From DASYAN01 sp036501345 (GTDB lineage Bacteria; Chloroflexota; Ktedonobacteria; Ktedonobacterales; Ktedonobacteraceae), in contig DASYAN010000018.1 in the NCBI GenBank assembly GCA_036501345.1, forward strand, positions 1 through 10,795: a stretch of 10,795 nucleotides of DNA, read 5' to 3'. Shown in pieces: positions 1-6,817 of this stretch. Both the position numbers and the translations under genes were made by a program. The notes beneath the pieces were generated by a model. The model was given only the letters and a program-made list of their open reading frames with translations. It searched no databases and was not told the origin of the DNA. Numbering within the stretch: position 1 is the first letter of the stretch; the number at the start of each line of letters is the position of its first letter.

Positions 1-828
1 TTGTTCGCGATGCCACGGCAGCGACGGAAGCGGGACCACTGCCTTAAGACGTTCATAAAGTTCAGTGCAGATAGCAGGCGAATGTTCTTCGAAAGGACAG
101 TGGCAAAAGACGTAGAGTGTGATACCTTGTTGTAGCCACTGTCCTAGCTGTTGTGTCCAGCTTTTAAGGAATGACTCGTTGACGTCCATTTGGGGATGAC
201 CAATGTATCGTACGAAGGAGAAGTCAGTAGTGGCTGTTACCTGGAGGGGAAGATTTGGTTTGCGCTCGCGGGCCTGAAGGATCTGTTGTTCCTGCTCCGA
301 TCCTGTACGAATAGGCCTAGTATCCATTATCACATATGCCATGTTGTGCTGTCTGAGTAGCATATTCAAGGTTGAGGCGTGCGGCTCTGTGTAAAAATCC
401 GGATGGCGTACTTCTACTGCTAGGCGGACGTCAGAGGGCCAGGAATCGAGAAATATCTTGAGTTGTGGAAATTGCGAAGGTCCAAAGGAGGGTGGAAGTT
501 GAAGAAACACTGGGCCTAGCCGTTCCCCAAAGCCGCGTACGCGTTCTATGAAGGCTGATGTCTCTTCTTTTTGGGCTGTCAAGTCCTGCGCGTGGCTAAT
601 GCTGCGCAGGACTTTGGGACAGAAGCGAAAGGTTGGTGGAGTGTCATGTACCCAACGTGCAATTGTTTCTACAGATGGTAATGCATAAAATATAGTATTT
701 CCTTCAACAGTGGACAATTTTCTACTGTAGAGACGGAGAAAATCGTTTGCAGGAGTACGCGGAGGGAAAAGTTTTCCGCTACCAACCCACTCTTTGTATC
801 CCCACATTGGACAGCCGATATAGAACAT
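1..828 (-). CDS. DUF72 (YecE-like) family protein, partial at the left edge
   Basis: The frame is open from an ATG at 828 to the window edge, giving 276 residues without the C-terminus. It reads as a DUF72 protein, a TIM-barrel-like family of unknown biochemical role. Visible marks are the N-terminal FYIGCPMWGYKEWVG, VEGNTIFYALPS at residues 41-52 (the family usually reads VE-NSTFY-LPS), FRFCPKV near 67-73, GPVFLQLPPSF at 105-114, LAVEVRH at 136-142, and YVFCHCPFEEHSP near 239-251 where the family has its N-x-h/H-A-P-like segment. The family is usually about 240-290 residues, so little is missing. A purine-rich AAAGGGGA ribosome site lies 5 nt before the ATG. It follows the efflux gene on the same strand after 87 bp with no visible terminator, so it may be the third gene of that operon. 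Family assignment is firm; function is not known. Confidence 0.9.
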   Translation of the reverse strand, partial: MFYIGCPMWGYKEWVGSGKLFPPRTPANDFLRLYSRKLSTVEGNTIFYALPSVETIARWVHDTPPTFRFCPKVLRSISHAQDLTAQKEETSAFIERVRGFGERLGPVFLQLPPSFGPSQFPQLKIFLDSWPSDVRLAVEVRHPDFYTEPHASTLNMLLRQHNMAYVIMDTRPIRTGSEQEQQILQARERKPNLPLQVTATTDFSFVRYIGHPQMDVNESFLKSWTQQLGQWLQQGITLYVFCHCPFEEHSPAICTELYERLKAVVPLPSLPWHREQ

Positions 829-915
829 ATTTTCCCCTTTCAAGTGTGGTTCTTCCGAATTTAAGATCTTACTCGTTTTCTTACAGGCTGGCCTCTGCTC
901 TTCTTATGTACCCGG

Positions 916-2760
916 CTAAATATTTGGCTTACTATGTTCATGTTGCTCCACATCGGCACGGCTCTTGAGCGGAACGTCCTTGAGAAAAAGTGCTGATAGC
1001 AAGACTCCTCCGCAGAATACCAGCACTGTCACGAAACCATGCTGGATTGCTACTGATAGCGACTGTTTGAGCGCCTCGAAAACTTGTTGCAATAGATGTG
1101 TTACCTGTACCGTAACCTGAGCTGATACCTGAGCTGATACCTGCTGGCTGATAGCATCTACAGTGGCTTTATAGTGTGGACCTGGAGGAACTTGTGCTTG
1201 TTGTACTGCCTGTGCTACGGCCTTGGGCACTGTTTGTGTTTTCGCGAAATTCACTGCCGTCTTTACGACTGTATCCCGATAGGTTGCATCGACCAAGATC
1301 TGTGGATCGGTTGCAAATTTGATTCCCTGCGGCGTGAGTTGTTGCACCTCTTTGCTGGTCAGGCGCGTAGCGAGGTTGCTGGCGATTACACTATTGACCA
1401 CTGTTCCCACAATCGCTAGACCGAGCGTTTGACCGAGTGCTTGCAGATATCTAACTGCGCCTGTTCCTATCCCTAGGCGTGTACGAGGTAATGCATTCTG
1501 CACTGCCAGGGTACTCACTGAAAAGAATGCACCTAGTCCGATACCAACGATTACCATATTGCGTCCTGCTACTAGCAGGCTCGTCGTAGCGGTCATCTGC
1601 GTCATCAGGAACATACCAAATCCCAGTAAAAGTGCGCTGAGAATTGTGATCATTTGATAGCGTTTGAGCATCGCGATCACGAAACCAGACATGGAGGCTC
1701 CAATCACGATACTTACAGTCAATGGTGTGATGACCGCACCAGAGTCCGTAGCGGTTTGCCCCAGAACGACTTGTAGGTACAATGGCAGGTAGATTATCAG
1801 TGGTAGTAGTACGCTTCCTTGCATCATTGCCAGTCCTGTGCCTGCTGAGAAGACTTGGTTGCGGAAGAGATCGAGTGGCAAGAGTGGCTCGGTAGCAAAG
1901 CGTTCGGCGATGAAGAAGACTATCAAGAGTACTCCTGCTGCAATTAATACTCCAATGACCTGTGGTGAATTCCAATTGTAGGTTTGATCGCTACCCCAGG
2001 TGAGACCTAACAGTAGGCAGATTGTAGCACCTGAAGATAATACAGCTCCTAGAAAGTCGATTCGACGTAGAGCAGCCCAACCGGTGTACCTACTGCTGCG
2101 TATGGAAATATTGGTGGGTAGGTAAGCAAGCAAGGCGATCAGAGCGATGAGGCCCAATGGTAGATTGATGTAGAATACCCAGCGCCAGCGGGTAGTATCA
2201 GTCACTAGGTTGCCCAGTAGGGGGCCATGATCGGTCAGCCAGCCACCAGCAGTAGGGCCAACCACGCTGGAGAAGCCGTAGACACCGGAAAATATACCTT
2301 GCCAACGTGCTCGCTCTGCAGGCGGAAAGATGTCGCCTACGACCGTAAAAACGAGGGCAATACCTGTCCCGGCTCCAAGTCCTTGTAAAGCACGGAAGAT
2401 AATAAGTTGGTCCATTGTCTGTGACAAGCCTGAGAGTACAGAACCAACAAGAAAGGTAATCACGCCCACGATAAAGAACCATTTGCGCCCGAACTGATCT
2501 GAGAGTTTTCCGATAATGGGGATCATCGCAGTTGATGCAAGCAGATAAGCCGTCACAACCCAGGTATAGCGGTCGAAACCTTGTAGTTCGCCGATGATCC
2601 TGGGCAGTGCAGTGCCAACAATCGTTTGATCTAGCGCTTCTAGTAGCAATGTTAGCATCAGCGATATAAGTACGCTAATGAGTGCGAACCCGCGCAGGCG
2701 GGAGCTTGCATTCGAGGTTGTCGTTGATGGTCGAGGAGATGTCGAAGATATGGTATCCAT
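916..2760 (-). CDS. DHA2-family (EmrB/QacA-like) 14-TMS MFS drug:H+ antiporter
   Basis: This 614-residue integral membrane protein most likely exports drugs or other lipophilic compounds in exchange for protons. Family motifs are plain: D1 (LDQTIVGTALPRI, 43-55), motif A (GKLSDQFGRKW, 84-94) between helices 2 and 3, motif B (RALQGLGAG, 123-131), and the antiporter motif C (GVYGFSSVVGPTAGG, 159-173). Hydrophobic segments run from residue 24 to 455 with one more at about 574-593, fitting a 14-helix DHA2 plan. The stretch between the last two helices (about 460-570) is unusually long, rich in Ala, Gln and Val, and includes a VSAQ-type repeat at 541-550. The start has an AGGAGGG ribosome site 11 nt upstream. 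It lies 24 bp behind padR on the same strand, the classic arrangement of a PadR repressor with the pump it controls. Family is sure; substrate cannot be read from sequence. Confidence 0.95.
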   Translation of the reverse strand: MDTISSTSPRPSTTTSNASSRLRGFALISVLISLMLTLLLEALDQTIVGTALPRIIGELQGFDRYTWVVTAYLLASTAMIPIIGKLSDQFGRKWFFIVGVITFLVGSVLSGLSQTMDQLIIFRALQGLGAGTGIALVFTVVGDIFPPAERARWQGIFSGVYGFSSVVGPTAGGWLTDHGPLLGNLVTDTTRWRWVFYINLPLGLIALIALLAYLPTNISIRSSRYTGWAALRRIDFLGAVLSSGATICLLLGLTWGSDQTYNWNSPQVIGVLIAAGVLLIVFFIAERFATEPLLPLDLFRNQVFSAGTGLAMMQGSVLLPLIIYLPLYLQVVLGQTATDSGAVITPLTVSIVIGASMSGFVIAMLKRYQMITILSALLLGFGMFLMTQMTATTSLLVAGRNMVIVGIGLGAFFSVSTLAVQNALPRTRLGIGTGAVRYLQALGQTLGLAIVGTVVNSVIASNLATRLTSKEVQQLTPQGIKFATDPQILVDATYRDTVVKTAVNFAKTQTVPKAVAQAVQQAQVPPGPHYKATVDAISQQVSAQVSAQVTVQVTHLLQQVFEALKQSLSVAIQHGFVTVLVFCGGVLLSALFLKDVPLKSRADVEQHEHSKPNI

Positions 2761-2784
2761 AGATAGATAATGCCCTCCTGCATC

Positions 2785-3411
2785 TTATTCGTTACTATAG
2801 ATTAAATTCTGTGTTGTATTGGTTGATAGAGCTATCGATTGTGTCTTCTCAAACTCTATATCAGTGATGGCTTGTTCATGCAATTGCTTTGCCCATTCTA
2901 GTTCCAATCGCCACTGAGCGTCTATATGCTGCATCACGCCCAGTGTTGCCTTAAGTTGCGATGGGCTTAGATGATTGCAGGTTGCTAGGTCCTCTTGCTC
3001 GGCGGCCATATGCAATACATGGGTCTGGCAGTAGTTGATATAATGCTCAATCAAGTAAAGGCGCTCAGTGGGTTTGAGAAACTCCAATACTGATGCTTTG
3101 TGCAAAAAAATGCGTTGGTATTCTCCTGGATTTGAAGTGGTGTCCATCATGAGCTTGTGAAACCGTTTGCGCCCTTCCTCTGATATCTTATAACTGCGGA
3201 GATGTCGTTCGTACTTCTCCGTGTTGGTTAGATGGGCGTTTTCGACATGTCGAGCGATAAGCCCATCCTTTTCCAGTTCTGCTAGCAGGGGATACAATCG
3301 TCCATTGCTAATCTTTGTATAAGGGCCAAACATGTCATTGATGATCTTGGCGATCAGGTATCCATGTGCTGGCGAACGCATCAGAAGAGAGAGAATAATC
3401 AATTCGTACAT
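2785..3411 (-). CDS. PadR-family transcriptional regulator
   Basis: This is a 208-residue PadR regulator of the longer (PadR-s1-like) type. Residues 1-85 form the winged helix-turn-helix: YELIILSLLMRSPAHGYLIAK at the N-terminus, the highly typical NGRLYPLLAELEKDGLI at 36-52 (recognition helix and following strand), and the wing ending in YKISEEGRKRF at 74-84. Residues 100-185 are helical and charged, matching the Vir-like dimerisation domain. The ATG at 3411 is chosen because AAGGGGG lies 5 nt upstream and it aligns with the family start; an ATG at 3438 would add nine residues and has no ribosome site. It sits directly upstream of the MFS pump. PadR proteins usually repress such neighbours and themselves and are released by ligand binding or stress; this is inferred here from gene order and the operator-like palindrome upstream. 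Confidence 0.93.
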   Translation of the reverse strand: MYELIILSLLMRSPAHGYLIAKIINDMFGPYTKISNGRLYPLLAELEKDGLIARHVENAHLTNTEKYERHLRSYKISEEGRKRFHKLMMDTTSNPGEYQRIFLHKASVLEFLKPTERLYLIEHYINYCQTHVLHMAAEQEDLATCNHLSPSQLKATLGVMQHIDAQWRLELEWAKQLHEQAITDIEFEKTQSIALSTNTTQNLIYSNE

Positions 3412-3457
3412 GAAGCCCCCTTTTCTAGCAAAACTCAATGATAATCACTAGTGGTGA

Positions 3458-3499
3458 ACAGGTCATAAAGATATGTTTGTCTAACCTGTCAGAGTGACA
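3458..3499. promoter_or_regulatory. Candidate PadR operator region
   Basis: A perfect inverted repeat TGTCA-GAG-TGACA occupies 3487-3499 and touches the -10 hexamer and predicted start of padR. A second pair of arms, ACAGGT (3458-3463) and ACCTGT (3484-3489), partly overlaps it. PadR proteins commonly bind ATGT/ACAT-like or TGAC-rich dyads over their own promoter. That this is the binding site is inferred from position and symmetry. Confidence 0.45.
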
Positions 3500-3528
3500 T
3501 AGTATGCTAGAAGAGAGATTTTTGTCAA
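3499..3528 (-). promoter_or_regulatory. Promoter of the padR-efflux operon
   Basis: On the minus strand a perfect -35 TTGACA lies at 3523-3528. Two overlapping -10 candidates follow: TACTAT at 3499-3504 (18-nt spacer) and CATACT at 3501-3506 (16-nt spacer), each matching four of six consensus positions. The predicted start is near 3490-3494, about 80 nt before the padR ATG. Confidence 0.65.
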
Positions 3529-3860
3529 GAGGGGGATGGAAAATGTAAGGCGATATACACTGGAATAAATTTTATGGATGGTAGATAATAATAACAATCT
3601 GACCATTCGTAATCACACATTTCTATTCTATGGGTTTAGCTCATAGTATAGCTATTGAAAGCCTCATAGCTTTGGTAATCTTCCCTTCTCGTAGGAAGGG
3701 TTGGCATTCTCCACTTGCATAATTGTTCTGTTTCGGCTATATAATAGTTTCTAAAAAACAAATGTATATTAATCTCGTGTTAACTGTGGCTAGTAACGCT
3801 GTATTGATTGGAGATTATCATGGTTATGCTGTCAGGCTAGCGGAAAAATGGAGAAGATGT
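3529..3860. other. Divergent intergenic region between padR and the DUF2220 gene
   Basis: AT-rich, with no convincing gene. It contains a pair of 6-bp arms AGCTAT/ATAGCT around 3652-3672, a GC-rich hairpin CCCTTC-TCGTAG-GAAGGG at 3683-3700, and a perfect -10 hexamer at 3740-3745. The frame of the following gene stays open back to a TTG at 3723, but that start would lie upstream of the predicted transcription start and has no ribosome site, so 3723-3860 is read here as 5' UTR. Confidence 0.55.
3715..3745 (+). promoter_or_regulatory. Likely promoter of the DUF2220 gene
   Basis: A perfect TATAAT is at 3740-3745. The only -35 candidate is a poor TTGCAT at 3715-3720 with a 19-nt spacer, so recognition may rest mostly on the -10 or on an activator. 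A start near 3752 would leave about 110 nt of 5' UTR. Confidence 0.4.
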
Positions 3861-5135
3861 ATGGGATATGAACTCGGGAATTTGCTTCCAGAAGTCATTG
3901 TCATCCTGGAGGCGTTACTTGCTCAAGCCGAGCAACTAGGGCGCAAGCAGGTTGTTAGGGTACGCTTAAATAAGCGTGATCACTACTGGTACTTCTCGGA
4001 TGAAGAGATTGGTCTGCGTAGGAAGGTGAATGAGCAACTCCAATGGCTCGCTGCAAAGAGCTGGCTGCGGTTGCATTGGCAGAAACATGAAGAGGGCAAT
4101 CTCCTTGATGCGGTAGATCTGGTCACGGAGGTTGCCGCTAACCTTTATGAACTCTTAGGCAGAGTTCCTTTGAGCACAAAGAAAGATGCTTTATATAGGC
4201 TGCTGCTCTCTCAAAAAGCTCATGATGGTTGGTTCCTTTCATTTCTGGCAGCAGCCATGACACAGTTAGACAACAACAAATCGCCAGCCCCATTGAGTCT
4301 CTCAGATCTGCAGGAGAGTCGCGATTTACTGTATGCACTTTCAGCGATCGCCAAGTTAAATGAGCCAAGATTGGAACGTACATTAAGTGTACAACTCTTT
4401 GGAAACAGCAAAAGGCTTGAAGAGCTTAGACCAGGAGTACTTTCCGCGCTGCGTGCATATTCCCCTACTGCATTGTTGTATGGAGACAATGATTGGGCAG
4501 TATTGCAGGCTCATAATATCTATCGGCCAGCAAAGTACATCCCTCTTACAGGGCCACTTTCGTTACAGCTCAAAGGAGCGGAGCAGGGAGAAATTGCTCA
4601 GCTTCATCTTGAGCCCCATCTACCCAGTATAAGTCTACCAGATAATGCTCTGCGAACTGCCGATATTGTCTCTTGTGCGGCGACAGCTCTAGTTACTGTG
4701 GAGAATATGACAAGTTTTAACGAACTTCTTTTCGTTCGACCTCTTTCGGTGATAGTTATCTTCACTAGTGGTTTTGCCTGTTCTGGTCTTATCATATTTC
4801 TCTCCAAAATTCGTGCGTTTCGGCCAGATTTGCCTTTTCTCCACTGGGGAAACGTAGATGCAAGAGGTCTCCATATCCTTGCACATCTCCGTAGCCATAT
4901 ACGGAATGTTCAGTCTCTGGGAATGGATATTGAGACATTTGAAGCAAGTCGTGCATACGCACAGCCATTGACTGCTGGTGATCAAACTAATCTTAGATCC
5001 CTCATTGCCAATCCTCAGCTTGCTGATTGTGTTCCATTAATGGACTATCTTATAGAGCATGATCTCAAGCTTGAACAAGAGGCGGTTAGCGTGATGCGTA
5101 TGATAGACCGAGTGAAGATGCGCATGAAAGACTAG
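3861..5135 (+). CDS. DUF2220 (Wadjet JetD-like, Toprim-fold) protein, apparently stand-alone
   Basis: The 424-residue product resembles the DUF2220 family, whose best-known member is JetD, the Toprim nuclease subunit of the Wadjet plasmid-defence complex. The N-terminal part has the family's short helical/winged segment (RVRLNKRDHYWYF at 33-45, LAAKSWLRLHW at 63-73). A middle segment holds LSVQLFGNSKRLEELR (175-190). The C-terminal Toprim-like part has VTVENMTSFNELL (278-290, candidate catalytic E281), FTSGFACSGL (301-310), PFLHWGNVDARGLHILAHLR (325-344), and SLGMDIETFE (352-361). The family normally reads WGDxDxxG; here the first acidic residue is N331, with D333 kept. The ATG at 3861 is chosen because GGAG lies 7 nt upstream and the family alignment starts there; a longer TTG form from 3723 is unlikely. 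No JetA, JetB or JetC gene flanks it. It may be an orphan relative with another role, or partly inactive. Confidence 0.85.
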   Translation: MGYELGNLLPEVIVILEALLAQAEQLGRKQVVRVRLNKRDHYWYFSDEEIGLRRKVNEQLQWLAAKSWLRLHWQKHEEGNLLDAVDLVTEVAANLYELLGRVPLSTKKDALYRLLLSQKAHDGWFLSFLAAAMTQLDNNKSPAPLSLSDLQESRDLLYALSAIAKLNEPRLERTLSVQLFGNSKRLEELRPGVLSALRAYSPTALLYGDNDWAVLQAHNIYRPAKYIPLTGPLSLQLKGAEQGEIAQLHLEPHLPSISLPDNALRTADIVSCAATALVTVENMTSFNELLFVRPLSVIVIFTSGFACSGLIIFLSKIRAFRPDLPFLHWGNVDARGLHILAHLRSHIRNVQSLGMDIETFEASRAYAQPLTAGDQTNLRSLIANPQLADCVPLMDYLIEHDLKLEQEAVSVMRMIDRVKMRMKD

Positions 5136-5347
5136 GTAAGTAACTGACAAGACCTTCCCTCTTTCTGGCTAATAGTTTTCAGTTCTTTCAATTGCTGTTA
5201 AGCATAAGCTTTGTGTCAAAGTGTATTCGTTTTTGATGCGCGATAGCGAAAACTGTCCCTGTTTCCCCCTATTAGGACCATGTAAGCTTCTACTATAATA
5301 TAGTCAACAGAAGGCCGCTCCTGAGTGTGATTAGCTGAAGCAGTCCT
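5136..5347. other. Intergenic region between the DUF2220 gene and repeat unit A
   Basis: No gene is supported here. It holds a weak hairpin CTTTG-TGT-CAAAG around 5209-5221 followed by a short T run (5230-5234), a poor terminator candidate, and a perfect -10-like TATAAT at 5294-5299. Unlike the corresponding stretches before units B and C, this segment is not part of the repeated DNA. Confidence 0.5.
5294..5299 (+). promoter_or_regulatory. -10 element candidate for repeat unit A
   Basis: A perfect TATAAT about 150 nt upstream of the first start codon. The best -35 candidate (TTAGGA, 5272-5277) matches only three of six positions, so only the -10 is supported. It lies just upstream of the conserved leader and could drive all three modules, because no clear terminator is seen between them. 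Confidence 0.35.
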
Positions 5348-5349
5348 GG

Positions 5350-5448
5350 CGGTCGCTCTTTCAAGCAAGGTTGGTGGCTGAATTTTGAAAGACTGTGAGG
5401 TATACGATGATCCACAAAGTATCCTCCATTTTAAGGGGGAGTTCCTAA
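5350..5448 (+). promoter_or_regulatory. Conserved structured leader, copy A
   Basis: Three potential hairpins precede the start codon. Stem I pairs CTTTCAA (5358-5364) with TTGAAAG (5385-5391). Stem II pairs GAGG-t-ATAC (5397-5405) with GTAT-CCTC (5419-5426) around a 13-nt loop. Stem III pairs AGGGG (5434-5438) with TTCCT (5442-5446) using two G-U pairs and covers the ribosome site. The same elements recur before the other two copies, with changes that mostly keep the pairing. Structure and regulatory role are inferred. Confidence 0.5.
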
Positions 5449-5937
5449 ATGAAAGTGTCTCTAAAGCGGCGTCTGAATGTATTTCCGAAGCTGTGTTCCT
5501 GGCTAGCATCTATCAAGTGGATTTTGTTGTTAACAATAACTGCCACGCTTTTTCTCAGCGCATGCGATCCTCAGCAAACATTGTCTCAAATAATACAAGA
5601 CTTGGCAGGATCAAGCTCGCCACCTACATCAATAGTAGCGCCGCCTCTAGCCGTTGCGCCGCCTCCAGCCGTTACACCACCAGTAACTGGTGGTGCCCCT
5701 AGTCCAGTAGTTAACAGCAGTCCTGTCTCAACAAGTCCGCCAGGCATAACCAGGATCGTTCTCCCGGGATCTGGTAGTCCAGCAGCTAATGGTTTGGGAG
5801 GAGGCAGTCCGATTGCCCAGCCGAATAAGAATGGCAACAAGCAAGCCAACAAGCAAGCCAATAAGAAAGCCAACAAGAATGGCAACAATCAAGGGAACAA
5901 TCAAGGGAACAATCAAGGGAACAATCAAGGTGGCTAA
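5449..5937 (+). CDS. Predicted lipoprotein with P/S/G-rich centre and N/K/Q-rich repeat tail (copy A)
   Basis: I do not recognise a functional domain. The 162-residue product starts with a basic region (nine K/R-type residues before position 24), then a hydrophobic segment ILLLTITATLFLSAC at 25-39. LSAC fits a lipobox, so signal peptidase II cleavage before C39 and lipid anchoring are likely, with D40 next. After that come a short helix-prone piece (QQTLSQIIQDLAG), a proline/valine/serine-rich stretch (about 56-105) and a G-rich linker. The tail from about 124 is NKNGNKQANKQANK-like and ends in four NNQG units, strongly cationic and probably disordered. The ATG has AAGGGGG 10 nt upstream. The gene ends with TAA TAA TAG in frame. 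It is the first of three tandem paralogues. An extracellular matrix, cell-surface or nucleic-acid-binding role is conceivable but unsupported. Confidence 0.75.
   Translation: MKVSLKRRLNVFPKLCSWLASIKWILLLTITATLFLSACDPQQTLSQIIQDLAGSSSPPTSIVAPPLAVAPPPAVTPPVTGGAPSPVVNSSPVSTSPPGITRIVLPGSGSPAANGLGGGSPIAQPNKNGNKQANKQANKKANKNGNNQGNNQGNNQGNNQGG
5884..5931 (+). repeat. 12-bp tandem repeat, four copies
   Basis: AACAATCAAGGG occurs four times in a row (the last ends in T), encoding NNQG each time at the C-terminus of copy A. Upstream, from about 5824, less regular AACAAG/CAAGCC units encode the NK/QA tail. Such arrays change length easily by slippage. Confidence 0.9.
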
Positions 5938-6331
5938 TAATAGAAATAACAGCGGTAGATAATACCTAGAATCCCAAATAGTGGTAACAAGGTCACATAG
6001 GTGATGAGTGTCACTTCCGACGACAAAAAGCAATGTTTGTTGGGATTTGCCTTTAAGTTCTCAGGATCGGTGGTTCCGACTTGGTTGTCGATAGAGGGTT
6101 GAGGAGCAAAAAGGATCGATAGCAAGGGGAAGCAAAGAAATGGATAAGATGAAAATGGTCTGGGGTATTCTATTGGTAGACAGAGCATCCAGATGATAGG
6201 AAAGCGGGACGAAGAAATGTGTGTACAAGTAGTCAGATAGACAAAGGAACTCTTTGGCCACCCTGACCTGTATCGCCGCTTCCCTTTTGCATTGGTTACA
6301 GGGACCTAACGGGTTTGATATGGTTGGCTGG
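5938..6331. other. Spacer between copies A and B, with a conserved hairpin
   Basis: About 390 bp without a supported plus-strand gene. It aligns with the spacer after copy B. At 6017-6043 CCGACGA pairs with TTGTTGG around a 13-nt loop, matching a perfect stem at the equivalent place after copy B. Minus-strand frames exist in both spacers and are similar, but they follow from DNA homology and lack convincing starts. No terminator with a T run is seen, so read-through from A to B is possible. Confidence 0.6.
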
Positions 6332-6430
6332 CGATCGCACTTTCAAGCGAGGTTGGTGGCTGATTTTTGAAAGGCAGTGAGGTATACGGATGACACACAA
6401 AGTATCCTTCTTTTTAAGGGGGCTCTCCTG
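6332..6430 (+). promoter_or_regulatory. Conserved structured leader, copy B
   Basis: Equivalent of the leader before copy A. Stem I: CTTTCAA (6340-6346) with TTGAAAG (6367-6373). Stem II: GAGG-t-ATAC (6379-6387) with GTAT-CCTT (6402-6409), one G-U pair, 14-nt loop. Stem III: AGGGG (6417-6421) with CTCCT (6425-6429), one G-U pair, burying the ribosome site just before the GTG start. Confidence 0.5.
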
Positions 6431-6817
6431 GTGAAAGAGTTTCTAAAGCGGCATCTGAAAGTATTTTCGAAGCTGCGTTGCCGACTATCATCTGTCAAGT
6501 GGACTTTGCTGCTGGTAGCGACAGCCATGTTTTTTCTTAGCGCAGCAGCTCCCAATGGCTGTAACTTCACTATATCGCTCGGGGGTGGAGGATCTAGTAT
6601 AACGGGACCTAATCCACAAGGCAGTCCAACCTCAACAACTACCGGACCACCACCTAGCGGATCGCCGTCAGTGGCACCACCAGTGGGAACTGGATCGCCG
6701 TCAGTGGGAACTGGATCGCCGTCAGTGGCACCACCAATGGGAACTGGATCGCCGTCAGTTCCTTCGAATGGTAAGTCCGGTAAAACTGGTAAAGTTAGTA
6801 AAGCTGGTGGTAGCTGA
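6431..6817 (+). CDS. Short secreted or membrane-anchored GSP-repeat protein (copy B)
   Basis: The product is 128 residues from a GTG at 6431; no domain is recognised. This start is chosen because it aligns exactly with the ATG of copies A and C and has AAGGGGG upstream; an in-frame GTG at 6377 would place the conserved leader inside the protein. Residues 1-24 are basic, 25-38 hydrophobic (WTLLLVATAMFFLSA). Where copy A has the lipobox LSAC, this copy reads LSAAAPNGC, so it is more likely cleaved by signal peptidase I after an A-x-A-like site or kept as a membrane anchor. The rest is GGGG, a T/P-rich piece, then GSPSV(APP)GT repeats (about 77-110), ending in a basic GKSGKTGKVSKAGGS tail. It matches copy C closely up to the linker but lacks the cupredoxin domain. 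It may be a truncated paralogue or a functional short form. Confidence 0.7.
   Translation: MKEFLKRHLKVFSKLRCRLSSVKWTLLLVATAMFFLSAAAPNGCNFTISLGGGGSSITGPNPQGSPTSTTTGPPPSGSPSVAPPVGTGSPSVGTGSPSVAPPMGTGSPSVPSNGKSGKTGKVSKAGGS
6659..6760 (+). repeat. 33/21/33-bp tandem repeat in copy B
   Basis: Units at 6659-6691 (33 bp), 6692-6712 (21 bp), 6713-6745 (33 bp) and a partial unit 6746-6760 all begin GGATCGCCGTCAGT. They encode GSPSVAPPVGT, GSPSVGT, GSPSVAPPMGT and GSPSV. The 21-bp form lacks the 12 bp for APPx, so length variation in multiples of three has already occurred here. Confidence 0.9.

Noticed and set aside
1451..1975. A 174-codon minus-strand frame inside the MFS gene
   Set aside because: It is a shifted-frame shadow of the efflux gene, with no independent start signal or domain.
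3723..3860. N-terminal extension of the DUF2220 protein from a TTG
   Set aside because: It lies partly upstream of the predicted -10 and has no ribosome site; the ATG at 3861 has GGAG 7 nt upstream and fits the family start.
5209..5234. Terminator after the DUF2220 gene (CTTTG-TGT-CAAAG and a T run)
   Set aside because: The stem is only 5 bp and AT-rich, and the T run is 8-9 nt away; too weak to call.
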